Positions 1 through 6,975 of a stretch of DNA of 21,718 bases are shown here, in pieces; position 1 is the first letter of the stretch, and every line of letters begins with the position of its first letter. This DNA is from an uncultured Veillonellaceae bacterium. Lineage in GTDB: Bacteria > Bacillota > Negativicutes > Veillonellales > Dialisteraceae. The position numbers and the translations under genes were made by a program. Below the pieces are notes generated by a model that saw only the letters and a program-made list of their open reading frames with translations, had not been told where the DNA came from and made no database searches. The stretch covers positions 1-21,718 of the forward strand of contig CAUBUJ010000009.1 of assembly GCA_958439155.1 (NCBI GenBank), in the 5' to 3' direction.

Positions 1-191
1 CCACCGAAGGCAGCGGGCCGGGAAAGGTGAAGCCTGTGGTGGTGAAGAAGAAAGCTTCCATCCGGGACAGGCTCAAGGCTGCCGAACTGCTCGCCAAGCG
101 GTACGGGCTGGATAAGCCGGAAGAAGCGGCGGACGCAGAGACCGCAAGCCAGGTACAGATTTATATTCCAGACAATGGGAGAGACGGATGA
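1..191 (+). CDS. Phage terminase small subunit, C-terminal end (partial)
   Basis: An open frame enters from the left edge and ends with TGA at 189-191, giving 62 visible residues. The tail is rich in Lys, Ala and Glu and ends in IYIPDNGRDG, an ending common in small terminase subunits, which bind the packaging site and hand DNA to the large subunit. The stop overlaps the terL start as ATGA at 188-191, which implies translational coupling. No DNA-binding domain is visible because the N-terminus lies outside the window, so the call rests mainly on position and on the C-terminal ending. Confidence 0.75.
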   Translation, partial: TEGSGPGKVKPVVVKKKASIRDRLKAAELLAKRYGLDKPEEAADAETASQVQIYIPDNGRDG

Positions 192-1549
192 TACTTAGAC
201 CGCAGGAAGGACCGCAGGAGAAATTTCTGACGACGCCCGCTGACATTTGCATTTACGGCGGGGCAGCGGGCGGCGGCAAGACCTACGCGCTTCTCTTGGA
301 AGCGGTGCGCCATTCGGACAATCCCGACTTTGGCGCGGTCATCTTCCGGCGGGAATCCAATCAGATCACCAACGAAGGCGGCCTCTGGGACAATGCGAAA
401 GATATGTACGCGCCGCTGGGCGTGGTGTTCCGGGAGTCAGCGCCGAAGCAGGTTATTTTCCCATCAGGCGCCAAGATTACGTTCAATCATCTCCATTCGG
501 ATAAAAGCATCTATGGATACCAGGGGGCGCAGATCCCGCTGATATGCTTCGATGAACTGACGCATTTCACAGAAAAGCAGTTCTTTTACATGATGAGCCG
601 TAACCGCACGACTTGCGGCGTACGGCCGTATATACGGGCTACCTGTAATCCGGATTCAGATTCCTGGGTGGCTTCTTTTATTGCCTGGTGGATTGATCAG
701 GATACGGGGTACGCCATTCCCGAGCGGAGCGGCGTGCTGCGCTATTTCATTCGTCTGGATGGTAAAATCCTCTGGGGAGACGGCCCGGAGGAACTGGCGG
801 AGAAATATCACATCGATCCGGCGCTCGCCAAGAGCGTGACCTTTATCAGTTCCAGCATCTTTGATAACAAGGTGCTGCTTTCCGCCGATCCGGGGTACCT
901 GGCGACGCTGAATGCGCTGTCACTGGTAGAACGGGAGCGGCTGCTTTCGGGAAACTGGAAGATCCGGCCCGCTGCCGGACTGTATTTCAAGCGGGGCATG
1001 TTCCGCATTGTTCATGAGATTCCGGACAAGATTCTTACGATCGGGCGGGCATGGGATCTGGCGGCGACGGAAATCACGCCGGCGAGCCCCAATCCGGACC
1101 GCACGGCAGGCTGCCTTATGGCACGGCTCAAGAACGGGCAGTACATCATTCTGGACGCCCGGCGCTGGGCGCTTAACGCGGCGGGCGTGCGGGATCTGGT
1201 GAAGCAGACCGCGGCGCAGGACTTCGGGCTGTATAAGAACACACAAATCAGCATCCCCCAGGATCCGGGGCAGGCTGGCAAGGCGCAGGCCGCCAGTTAC
1301 AGCCGGGAGCTGGCAGGATTCCGCATCATCTCCCACACGGTGACAGGAAATAAGACCACGAGAGCAGAGCCGCTGGCAGCGCAAGTGCAGCGCGGGGCGG
1401 TGATGCTTCTGGCGGGTGCCTGGAATGATGAATTTCTGACAGAGCTCGAAGGATTTCCTGACGCCCTCCATGATGATCAGGTGGACGCTGCCTCCGATGC
1501 GTTCCAGCTGGTGGCAGCGGCCCGGTCATGGGCATCATTAATCACATAA
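188..1549 (+). CDS. terL: Terminase large subunit (packaging ATPase and nuclease)
   Basis: A 453-aa protein, full length for the family, that powers DNA translocation into the prohead and cuts concatemers. Walker A is GGAAGGGKT at residues 24-32, and Walker B with the catalytic Glu is IPLICFDE at 116-123. CNPDSDSW near 153-160 fits the ATPase coupling segment. The C-terminal half has an RNase H-like nuclease: AWD (D290), QDPGQAGK (D359) and HDDQVDA (D429/D430) are the likely metal-binding acids. The ATG overlaps the stop of the small subunit, and the portal gene follows after 10 bases. The domain order is intact, with no truncation. Confidence 0.96.
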   Translation: MILRPQEGPQEKFLTTPADICIYGGAAGGGKTYALLLEAVRHSDNPDFGAVIFRRESNQITNEGGLWDNAKDMYAPLGVVFRESAPKQVIFPSGAKITFNHLHSDKSIYGYQGAQIPLICFDELTHFTEKQFFYMMSRNRTTCGVRPYIRATCNPDSDSWVASFIAWWIDQDTGYAIPERSGVLRYFIRLDGKILWGDGPEELAEKYHIDPALAKSVTFISSSIFDNKVLLSADPGYLATLNALSLVERERLLSGNWKIRPAAGLYFKRGMFRIVHEIPDKILTIGRAWDLAATEITPASPNPDRTAGCLMARLKNGQYIILDARRWALNAAGVRDLVKQTAAQDFGLYKNTQISIPQDPGQAGKAQAASYSRELAGFRIISHTVTGNKTTRAEPLAAQVQRGAVMLLAGAWNDEFLTELEGFPDALHDDQVDAASDAFQLVAAARSWASLIT

Positions 1550-1559
1550 GAGGTAGAAC

Positions 1560-2840
1560 ATGAGCAAAAAGAGAAAAGCCGTCCGCAGGGACGGCTATTA
1601 TAATGCTTTCCTCGGGCAGGGAACGCGGCGGTATGACCCGTACAAGGCCTACCGCTACGGCGGCGCGCCCATGACGGATCAGGAAGCGGAGGACCTCTTT
1701 TCATACAACGGCATTGCGAGAAAGATCATCACGGCCCCAGCGAACGAAGCGGTACGGCCGGACTTCACGCTCCGTGCCGGGGAGGCGGTACTGGATGAGA
1801 CGAAGGATGTGCTTTCTGCCCTGGAAGATCTGGAATGGAAACCGAAGCTCTCTGAGGCGCTCACATGGAACCGACTCTTCGGCGGGGCACTACTGGTCTT
1901 TATCGCCGACGACAACGGTGATCTGACGGAACCGTTTCAGGAATCCAGAATGAAGGGCCTGGCAGCGGTCAAGGTATATGACGCGCCATCCGTTTCTTAC
2001 GCCCAGACCTACATGGACGGGCCCCGCATGGGCGAGCCGGAAATTTACACGGTCCAGAATGAAATGGGCGGATCCTTTGGTGTACATGAATCCCGCTGCC
2101 TCCGTCTCACTGGGGAAGCGGTGTCGAACCGGATACGGCAGCAGCGGGACGGCTGGGGCGGCCGGGTTTTCGAGACCATCCGGGCAGATCTCACCCATTA
2201 CGGTTCTTCCCTGGACTATTCGCTCCAGGCACTGACACGGATGAGCCAGAGCCTGCTGAAACTGGCCGGGCTCTCCGGTATGCTCGCTACTGAAGACGGA
2301 GAAATGGCGGTACGGAAACGGCTTGATCTGATCGACATGGTGCGGAATATGATGAATACCATCGCCCTTGACCAGGACGACGAGTACGACATCCGCACCA
2401 TTCCGCTTTCGGGGATCCCGGAACTGGTGCAGGAATTCCAGGTGGCACTCTGCGCGGCGTCTGATATTCCTATGACGGTTCTTTTCGGCCGTTCCCCAGG
2501 CGGACTCAATGCGACAGGCGTGAGTGATCTGGAAAATTACTACAACATGATCGACCGCATCCGCCAGAGAACGCTCCGGCCCATCTTGTCCCGTATGATC
2601 CAGATGCTGGACGTGTCCGGGCAGGTTCATTTGCCGTCGGAGTATACGCTGGTCTTTGATCCGCTCTGGAATCCGTCGAAGAAGGAAGCGGCAGAGACTG
2701 CCTTCGTGGAAGCGCAGACAAGGGAGAAAGACGCGGCTGCGGCAGCGGCGTACTTCCAGATGAACGCCTTAAACGGCGAGGAAGTGCGGGAGAAACTGGA
2801 GGAGAGCGGGGAATACCTCATTGACCGCTCGAATGAATGA
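1560..2840 (+). CDS. Portal protein, DUF1073 type
   Basis: A 426-aa protein directly after terL, where the portal is expected. It should form the dodecameric ring at the head vertex through which DNA passes. The N-terminus has a basic start followed by a YDPYKAYRYGG segment. The central part contains SGMLATEDG and a long acidic and helical stretch (DQDDEYDIRTIPLSGIPEL), followed by IPMTVLFGRSPGGLNATG, a glycine-rich segment characteristic of the HI1409/DUF1073 portal group. The C-terminus is an Ala/Glu-rich helix. The start has an AGAGG ribosome binding site. The stop overlaps the next start (ATGATGA), so portal and minor head protein are probably translated in tandem. Confidence 0.9.
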   Translation: MSKKRKAVRRDGYYNAFLGQGTRRYDPYKAYRYGGAPMTDQEAEDLFSYNGIARKIITAPANEAVRPDFTLRAGEAVLDETKDVLSALEDLEWKPKLSEALTWNRLFGGALLVFIADDNGDLTEPFQESRMKGLAAVKVYDAPSVSYAQTYMDGPRMGEPEIYTVQNEMGGSFGVHESRCLRLTGEAVSNRIRQQRDGWGGRVFETIRADLTHYGSSLDYSLQALTRMSQSLLKLAGLSGMLATEDGEMAVRKRLDLIDMVRNMMNTIALDQDDEYDIRTIPLSGIPELVQEFQVALCAASDIPMTVLFGRSPGGLNATGVSDLENYYNMIDRIRQRTLRPILSRMIQMLDVSGQVHLPSEYTLVFDPLWNPSKKEAAETAFVEAQTREKDAAAAAAYFQMNALNGEEVREKLEESGEYLIDRSNE

Positions 2841-4348
2841 TGAAGGTCACACCGAAACGGGAATGGCATTATCCTCTCGCCTTGGAGCGGCAGTACAGCG
2901 CGTGGCTCGTCAGTCATGTGGAAGCTATCGCGGCGGTGATCCGCCGGCATCTGGCAGCGGCGCCCACGTCTCTCGAAGAGGTGAACCGCCTCATGGGAGA
3001 TATAGGCCGCGATATGCCGGTCTTCACCGAGAGCCGGGCGGCGCAGATGTACCAGGCAGTGGACCGGTACAACATGACCGAGTGGGACGCCATTACAAAG
3101 TCTGTCTTCGGCTTCCCCATCTCCACCATGCCGGTGAAAGAACTGGTGCGGCAGGACGTGGACGAGGAAGCACTGTGGGTGTCGGAGAATCTGGACCTGA
3201 TCACTTCCATTGATACGGAAACACTCTCGAAGGTGAAAGGCGAGCTGATCCGGGCCATTCAGGAGAATGTAGACCGAGACATCGTCACATCCGTACTGAT
3301 GCAGGCGATCCGCCGCATTGTAGACGTAGAGAAGAACCGGGCAAGGCTCATTGCGACAGACCAGGTAGGGAAGCTCAATGGGCGCCTCACTATGCAGCGC
3401 CAGCAGGACGCAGGGATCACCGAGTTCAAATGGAAGAGCGCCGGAGACAGCCGCGTGCGTCCTCTTCATCAGGCATACAACGGTCATGTATACAAGTGGG
3501 ACAAGCCTCCGGCCGACGGATACCCGGGCTATCCCATCCGCTGCCGGTGCGTAGCGCTTCCGGTGATCGATCTGGATAAAGTGGTGGTGCAGCCGCAGAA
3601 GGGGCGGACGCTGCCAGTCGGGGAAATGGTGAATGCAGCGACAGCCGCAGAGGCCGTCTCGTGGATGCACAACTTCAAGCCGAAGTATGGGAGTACAGAT
3701 ACCATTGATCTGCCAGACGTTGATGTGACAATGAACGTCAAAAAAGTGGAAAACAGCCACTTCAATCTATGGACGGATGCCTCTGAGACAGACAAGGATA
3801 TGGCTGTGCGGCTGTGCGAACATTATATGCGGGAGATTGCGCCAAATCTTCCCAAAGAGATGACAGTTCCTAAAATCATTATTCTTGATTTTGAGAAGTA
3901 TGGATTCGGGGAAGATGCGATTGCCGGTTACGATTCGCGCAGCGGGGTTATGTATGTTAATCGAAAATATAGGACGCCAAACAGCATTCAATCCTATTTG
4001 AAGAAAAATACAGGATGGTTTGCCAGCACTGATGAAACAGCGCCTTATTTGCACGAATTAGGCCATAGATATCATCAAATTGTAGCGAAAAAATTCGCAG
4101 AGAAACATCATATTTCGGCACGAGACGCCTATAATGAATTGGATGCACTTATGCTGCAATTGATTCATTCGGAAAGCAAGTTAGATGTTGATGTGATTAT
4201 GGATCAAGTCAGCCGATATGCATACACTTCCTATAAGGACGATAAAAATCTAAAAGAATTTGTGGCAGAGGTGTTCGTAATATGGTATAGTGAGATAAAG
4301 AGTAATCTTGCAAATCAGGTGAGAAGCTTATTTCAATCTATAGTGTGA
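2837..4348 (+). CDS. MuF/SPP1 gp7-type minor head protein fused to a C-terminal lethal factor-like metallopeptidase (candidate polymorphic toxin)
   Basis: A 503-aa fusion. Residues 1 to about 260 are a minor head protein of the MuF family: DQVGKLNGRLTMQRQQDAGI is followed by the signature GDSRVRPLHQAYNG...W...PGYPIRCRCVALPV. Residues from about 300 to 503 are not part of that family. They contain YLHELGHRYHQ (H406, E407, H410), a gluzincin zinc-binding and catalytic motif, and then KEFVAEVF, where E474 matches the third zinc ligand of anthrax lethal factor (EFFAEAF, E735). Base composition falls from GC-rich to AT-rich near 3720-3860 and stays AT-rich through the next gene, which suggests a swapped-in cassette. 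MuF proteins with exchangeable C-terminal toxins are a known prophage family. The protease substrate is unknown. Minor head proteins can be ejected with DNA, so delivery into the host is plausible but inferred. Confidence 0.88.
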   Translation: MMKVTPKREWHYPLALERQYSAWLVSHVEAIAAVIRRHLAAAPTSLEEVNRLMGDIGRDMPVFTESRAAQMYQAVDRYNMTEWDAITKSVFGFPISTMPVKELVRQDVDEEALWVSENLDLITSIDTETLSKVKGELIRAIQENVDRDIVTSVLMQAIRRIVDVEKNRARLIATDQVGKLNGRLTMQRQQDAGITEFKWKSAGDSRVRPLHQAYNGHVYKWDKPPADGYPGYPIRCRCVALPVIDLDKVVVQPQKGRTLPVGEMVNAATAAEAVSWMHNFKPKYGSTDTIDLPDVDVTMNVKKVENSHFNLWTDASETDKDMAVRLCEHYMREIAPNLPKEMTVPKIIILDFEKYGFGEDAIAGYDSRSGVMYVNRKYRTPNSIQSYLKKNTGWFASTDETAPYLHELGHRYHQIVAKKFAEKHHISARDAYNELDALMLQLIHSESKLDVDVIMDQVSRYAYTSYKDDKNLKEFVAEVFVIWYSEIKSNLANQVRSLFQSIV

Positions 4349-4364
4349 ATGGGGGGAATACTGA

Positions 4365-4586
4365 ATGAGACAATATAATCCTAAGATAGATGGGTTATTT
4401 TTTCAGTTTGATCCTTATTTGGTTCCGTATGATATAAATAATCAAACTCCTCTTTTCCTAATGAATGCGAAAGATGCACTTAAACGAGGGACTCCTGCGG
4501 ATATTGTTGCTATATTTGAAAAATGGAAGCCTCTTGCGAAGAAAAGACATGAGAAGGCAGCTAAGTTTAATTTTGTGTTTTCTTGA
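4365..4586 (+). CDS. Small AT-rich ORF, candidate immunity protein to the MuF metallopeptidase
   Basis: A 73-aa protein I do not recognise. It starts 16 bases after the minor head gene with a GGGGGGA ribosome binding site about 7 bases before the ATG. It is soluble-looking, aromatic in its N-terminal half and basic in its C-terminal half (KWKPLAKKRHEKAAKF), with no signal peptide or membrane segment. It shares the low GC of the toxin domain rather than that of the phage genes around it, and an intrinsic-terminator-like hairpin follows 16 bases after the stop. Known MuF toxins and other polymorphic toxins are followed by small immunity genes, so this role is inferred from position, size and composition alone. 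It could also be an unrelated passenger gene. Confidence 0.6.
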   Translation: MRQYNPKIDGLFFQFDPYLVPYDINNQTPLFLMNAKDALKRGTPADIVAIFEKWKPLAKKRHEKAAKFNFVFS

Positions 4587-4602
4587 GATATAATGACATA
4601 AG

Positions 4603-4628
4603 GCGTTCACTGCGGTGGGCGCTTTTTT
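4603..4628 (+). terminator. Hairpin with T-run, copy 1 of a repeated hairpin-RBS element
   Basis: GCGTTCAC (4603-4610) pairs with GTGGGCGC (4615-4622) around a 4-base TGCG loop, with two T-G wobbles, and six T follow (4623-4628). It looks like an intrinsic terminator but sits inside the late operon. After 3 bases it is followed by GGAGGAAAT, the ribosome binding site of the next gene. A close copy lies at 4928-4952. It may limit read-through, protect 3' ends, or be overridden by late antitermination. Confidence 0.7.
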
Positions 4629-4645
4629 CGTGGAGGAAATCGCAC

Positions 4646-4903
4646 ATGCTTGCTTTATTTTCAGTACAGTTGGAGAATATTCCTGGTATCCGGCTTGCGC
4701 AAATCAAAAGCATAGAGGTTTATGAGACTGGGAAGGGGATCTACTGCTGTCTGGATTTGGAAAACAGCGAGTCCTATGAGGTGATGACAAAGGCAGAGAA
4801 GAAGGAACTGGAAACGGCCCAGCTTGCCATGCGTGATGCATTAAAAAGCGGTTACCTTGATTTATCCATCTTTCCTGCTTTACGCTTCCGCTATCCAGAC
4901 TGA
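4646..4903 (+). CDS. Small hypothetical protein between two hairpin elements
   Basis: An 85-aa protein of unknown function. I start it at ATG 4646 because GGAGG at 4632-4636 lies 9 bases upstream. An in-frame ATG at 4583 would overlap the end of the preceding gene and has the hairpin between it and the body of the protein. The sequence begins MLALFSVQLENIPGIRLAQ and has alternating hydrophobic strands (IKSIEVYE, GIYCCLDLEN). It ends with an acidic and basic helix (TKAEKKELETAQLAMRDALK) and LDLSIFPALRFRYPD. It has no membrane segment. Its composition is intermediate between the toxin cassette and the core phage genes. It could be a second accessory or immunity-like gene, or a small phage structural protein; the sequence does not decide. 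Confidence 0.6.
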   Translation: MLALFSVQLENIPGIRLAQIKSIEVYETGKGIYCCLDLENSESYEVMTKAEKKELETAQLAMRDALKSGYLDLSIFPALRFRYPD

Positions 4904-4927
4904 CGAAATACGGGTATTTTACATATA

Positions 4928-4952
4928 GCACTCACAGACGTGGGTGCTTTTT
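4928..4952 (+). terminator. Hairpin with T-run, copy 2 of a repeated hairpin-RBS element
   Basis: GCACTCAC (4928-4935) pairs with GTGGGTGC (4940-4947) around an AGAC loop and is followed by five T (4948-4952). TGGAGGAAAT follows after three bases, as at copy 1. The stem differs from copy 1 at paired positions but keeps pairing, so the structure rather than the sequence is conserved. It separates the 85-aa gene from the protease-scaffold gene. Confidence 0.7.
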
Positions 4953-4966
4953 GACTGGAGGAAATG

Positions 4967-6022
4967 ATGCAGAGATATGACATTGCGCCGATTCAGGCAC
5001 AGATGACGCCGGAGGGGTTTATTCGAGACGCGCCGGTGGTGGGCCGCACGGGCCTTTTGAAGTACATGAACGCAGACGGGACGGTGCGGATCGAGTACCG
5101 TCCGCCGGAGGAAGCCTTTGACGAGGCGTCGCTTGCCTCTCTCAAGGGCAAGCCCATCACCATTGGCCATAAAGCCATGGTGAGCGCGGGGAACGCGGCG
5201 AAGGTGGCGCCGGTAGGTACGGTGCTTTCCGAAGGCCGGGCCGACGGGGAGGCCATCCGGGCAGATATTGTGATCTACGATCTGCCTACGAAGGACCGGG
5301 AGCTTTCCTGCGGCTATACGGTGGAGCTTGACGAGACGCCGGGGATGACGCCGTCAGGCGAGCATTATGACGCGGTGCAGCGGCACATCCGCTACAATCA
5401 TGTGGCGGTGGTGCGCCGTGGCCGCGCCGGTGTGGCCCGTCTTAATATGGACGGGGATGAAGTGATTTCCCATAAGGAGGAAAAAGAAATGGTCAAAATC
5501 AAGTTGGACAACGGCATTGCCTACGACGTGCCGCCCGAAGTGGAAGCGGCAGTGAAGGCCATGCGGGAAGATGCTGCCAGGCAGAAGGACGCTATGGATG
5601 CCCTGCAGGCGAAGCTGGACAGCGCGGAAGCGCAGGTCAAGGATCTCACTGCGGCAGCGGAGAAGCTGAAGGAAGAACAGAAAAAGCATTTCGACGCCGC
5701 TGTGTCTGCCCGTGTGGCGCTTCTGGACGCGGCGAGAGCGGCCGGCGTGGAGAAAGCGGACGGCATGAGCGATATGGAGATCCGTAAAGCGGTGATCGGC
5801 AAGACGTCCAAGGTGAATCTGGACGGCAAATCTGACGCCTATATCATGGCGGCCTATGACATCGCACTCGCTGATAGCGACAGCCGCAAGGCGAAGATGG
5901 ATGAACAGAACAAGGCGCTGAAGCAGCCTGCAGGCAAGGAGACCCATGAAGACAGCATTGAGGATCTCCAGAAGAAGCTCGTGGAAGCGGAAGCGTCGGC
6001 CTATCTGAAGGCAGTAAAGTAA
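4967..6022 (+). CDS. DUF2213 capsid protein: probable prohead protease domain fused to scaffold
   Basis: A 351-aa protein read from ATG 4967, 5 bases after GGAGG; ATG 4964 is possible but only 2 bases from the RBS. Residues 1 to about 160 are a DUF2213 domain: LKGKPITIGHKAM, then ELSCGYTVELDETPG and IRYNHVAVVRRGRAGVARLN. The Ser and His in these segments resemble those of phage prohead proteases, although the mechanism is not proven for the family. Residues from about 175 to 351 are highly charged, alanine-rich and predicted to form coiled coil (VKDLTAAAEKLKEEQKK), as expected of a scaffold. Its place before the cement and major capsid genes supports a role in head assembly and maturation. 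An internal start could make the scaffold alone. Confidence 0.85.
   Translation: MQRYDIAPIQAQMTPEGFIRDAPVVGRTGLLKYMNADGTVRIEYRPPEEAFDEASLASLKGKPITIGHKAMVSAGNAAKVAPVGTVLSEGRADGEAIRADIVIYDLPTKDRELSCGYTVELDETPGMTPSGEHYDAVQRHIRYNHVAVVRRGRAGVARLNMDGDEVISHKEEKEMVKIKLDNGIAYDVPPEVEAAVKAMREDAARQKDAMDALQAKLDSAEAQVKDLTAAAEKLKEEQKKHFDAAVSARVALLDAARAAGVEKADGMSDMEIRKAVIGKTSKVNLDGKSDAYIMAAYDIALADSDSRKAKMDEQNKALKQPAGKETHEDSIEDLQKKLVEAEASAYLKAVK
5489..6022 (+). CDS. Nested in-frame scaffold protein (internal start)
   Basis: Inside the protease-scaffold gene, AAGGAGG at 5474-5480 stands 8 bases before an in-frame ATG at 5489. This is as good a ribosome binding site as any in the window, although no new gene begins by reading frame. 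The product would be 177 aa starting MVKIKLDNGIAYDVPPEVE, exactly the coiled-coil scaffold part without the protease domain. The arrangement copies lambda C/Nu3 and related phages, where the free scaffold is needed in large excess over the protease-bearing form. Internal expression is inferred from the ribosome binding site and domain boundary. Confidence 0.72.
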   Translation: MVKIKLDNGIAYDVPPEVEAAVKAMREDAARQKDAMDALQAKLDSAEAQVKDLTAAAEKLKEEQKKHFDAAVSARVALLDAARAAGVEKADGMSDMEIRKAVIGKTSKVNLDGKSDAYIMAAYDIALADSDSRKAKMDEQNKALKQPAGKETHEDSIEDLQKKLVEAEASAYLKAVK

Positions 6023-6036
6023 GGGAGGAAAAAGCA

Positions 6037-6531
6037 ATGTTTAACTGGTATGAAAGAGGACAGGACAAAGGATTTCCAGGAATGAAGGCTGACAGTGCGC
6101 TCGATGTGGTAGATTCCTTCCAGGCTGGCGCAGGCGGTCTCAATCCGGGCGATGTAGCAGCGCTCAAAGACGGCGTGGCAGCGGTACCGACAGATGCGGA
6201 CAAGGCGTTCGGCGTGGTACTTCATTTCCACAAGGAACCGGCAGACCCGTACTATGCAGAAGGCGATACAGTGCCGGTGCTGACCTTCGGCGACGTCTAC
6301 GTGACTGCCGCGGCGGACGTGAAAGCAGGCGATCCGGCGGCGTATACCGTGGAAACCGGTTTCATCAAGGGCGCCGATACCGACGCTTCCGGCAATGTAT
6401 ATCTGGCGGACGCAGCGGCGGGGAGTGTGGTGCCGCTCCGTATCCGGAATGCCCAGGCGCTTGTAGTGAATACCACTGCGGAAACTCCGGCAGCGGATAA
6501 GGCCAAGGCCGGCTATGCGGTCGTAGGGTGA
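6037..6531 (+). CDS. Capsid cement / decoration protein
   Basis: A 164-aa protein between the scaffold and major capsid genes with a GGGAGG ribosome binding site. The N-terminus MFNWYERGQDKGFPGM is followed by beta-rich segments (KAFGVVLHFHK, GDTVPVLTFGDVYVTAAADVKAGDPAAY, GSVVPLRIRNAQ) that resemble the gp24-type structural cement proteins of contractile and siphoviral phages. These bind the outside of the capsid shell after expansion. It is alanine- and aspartate-rich, with no signal peptide or membrane segment. The cement call comes from gene order and the beta-barrel-like pattern. Its stop overlaps a possible GTG of the next gene. Confidence 0.7.
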   Translation: MFNWYERGQDKGFPGMKADSALDVVDSFQAGAGGLNPGDVAALKDGVAAVPTDADKAFGVVLHFHKEPADPYYAEGDTVPVLTFGDVYVTAAADVKAGDPAAYTVETGFIKGADTDASGNVYLADAAAGSVVPLRIRNAQALVVNTTAETPAADKAKAGYAVVG

Positions 6532-6539
6532 GGCGCGCC

Positions 6540-6965
6540 ATGGCAGATGTGAACGCAGAACAGGGATACACCGCACAGACCTGGACACGAGGCGATATTA
6601 TCACCGCAGATAAGCTGAACCACATGGAAGAAGGTATTTCCCGCCAGCAAGTCGGTCCCAAAGGCGACAAGGGAGACAAAGGCGACAAAGGGGATACTGG
6701 AGCAGTGGGTCCGCAGGGTCCTAAGGGAGATACAGGGGACGCTGGCGCAGCTGGGGCGGCAGGCCCGAAAGGCGACAAGGGCGATCCCGGAAACGCAGGT
6801 CCCAAAGGTGACAAGGGTGATAAGGGAGACAAAGGGGATCCCGGCCTTACCGCGCAGGCGGCGGAAGCGGATCTGGCAGACAATGCCGATGCCGCTGCCA
6901 TTGCCGCCAAAGTTAACGCCATTCTGGCCAAGCTCCGCGCGGCCGGCGTGATTGCAAACAAGTAG
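6540..6965 (+). CDS. Collagen-like head fibre protein
   Basis: A 141-aa protein. Residues 15-33 (TWTRGDIITADKLNHMEEG) form an anchor motif widespread at the N-terminus of phage fibre proteins. Residues 39 to about 102 are about 21 Gly-X-Y triplets, mostly GPK/GDK/GDP, a bacterial-type collagen triple helix stabilised by Lys-Asp pairs. The end (AIAAKVNAILAKLRAAGVI) is a short heptad-like helix that could trimerise the fibre. I use ATG 6540, with GAGG 6 bases upstream, rather than GTG 6528, which overlaps the previous stop but has a poor ribosome binding site. The position between cement and major capsid genes suggests capsid surface fibres, perhaps for adhesion to the host or to mucus. Confidence 0.8.
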   Translation: MADVNAEQGYTAQTWTRGDIITADKLNHMEEGISRQQVGPKGDKGDKGDKGDTGAVGPQGPKGDTGDAGAAGAAGPKGDKGDPGNAGPKGDKGDKGDKGDPGLTAQAAEADLADNADAAAIAAKVNAILAKLRAAGVIANK

Positions 6966-6975
6966 GAGGAAGAAA

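Noticed and set aside
920..1471. Long - strand frames opposite terL, the portal, tail and baseplate genes
   Set aside because: GC-rich genes produce long antisense frames. These lack ribosome binding sites and recognisable motifs and lie opposite well-identified proteins.
4566..4594. TTTAAT-17-TATAAT as a promoter at the end of the 73-aa gene
   Set aside because: The -10 is perfect, but the -35 matches only half and the DNA is AT-rich. A hairpin and T-run follow within about 10 bases, so transcripts would stop at once.
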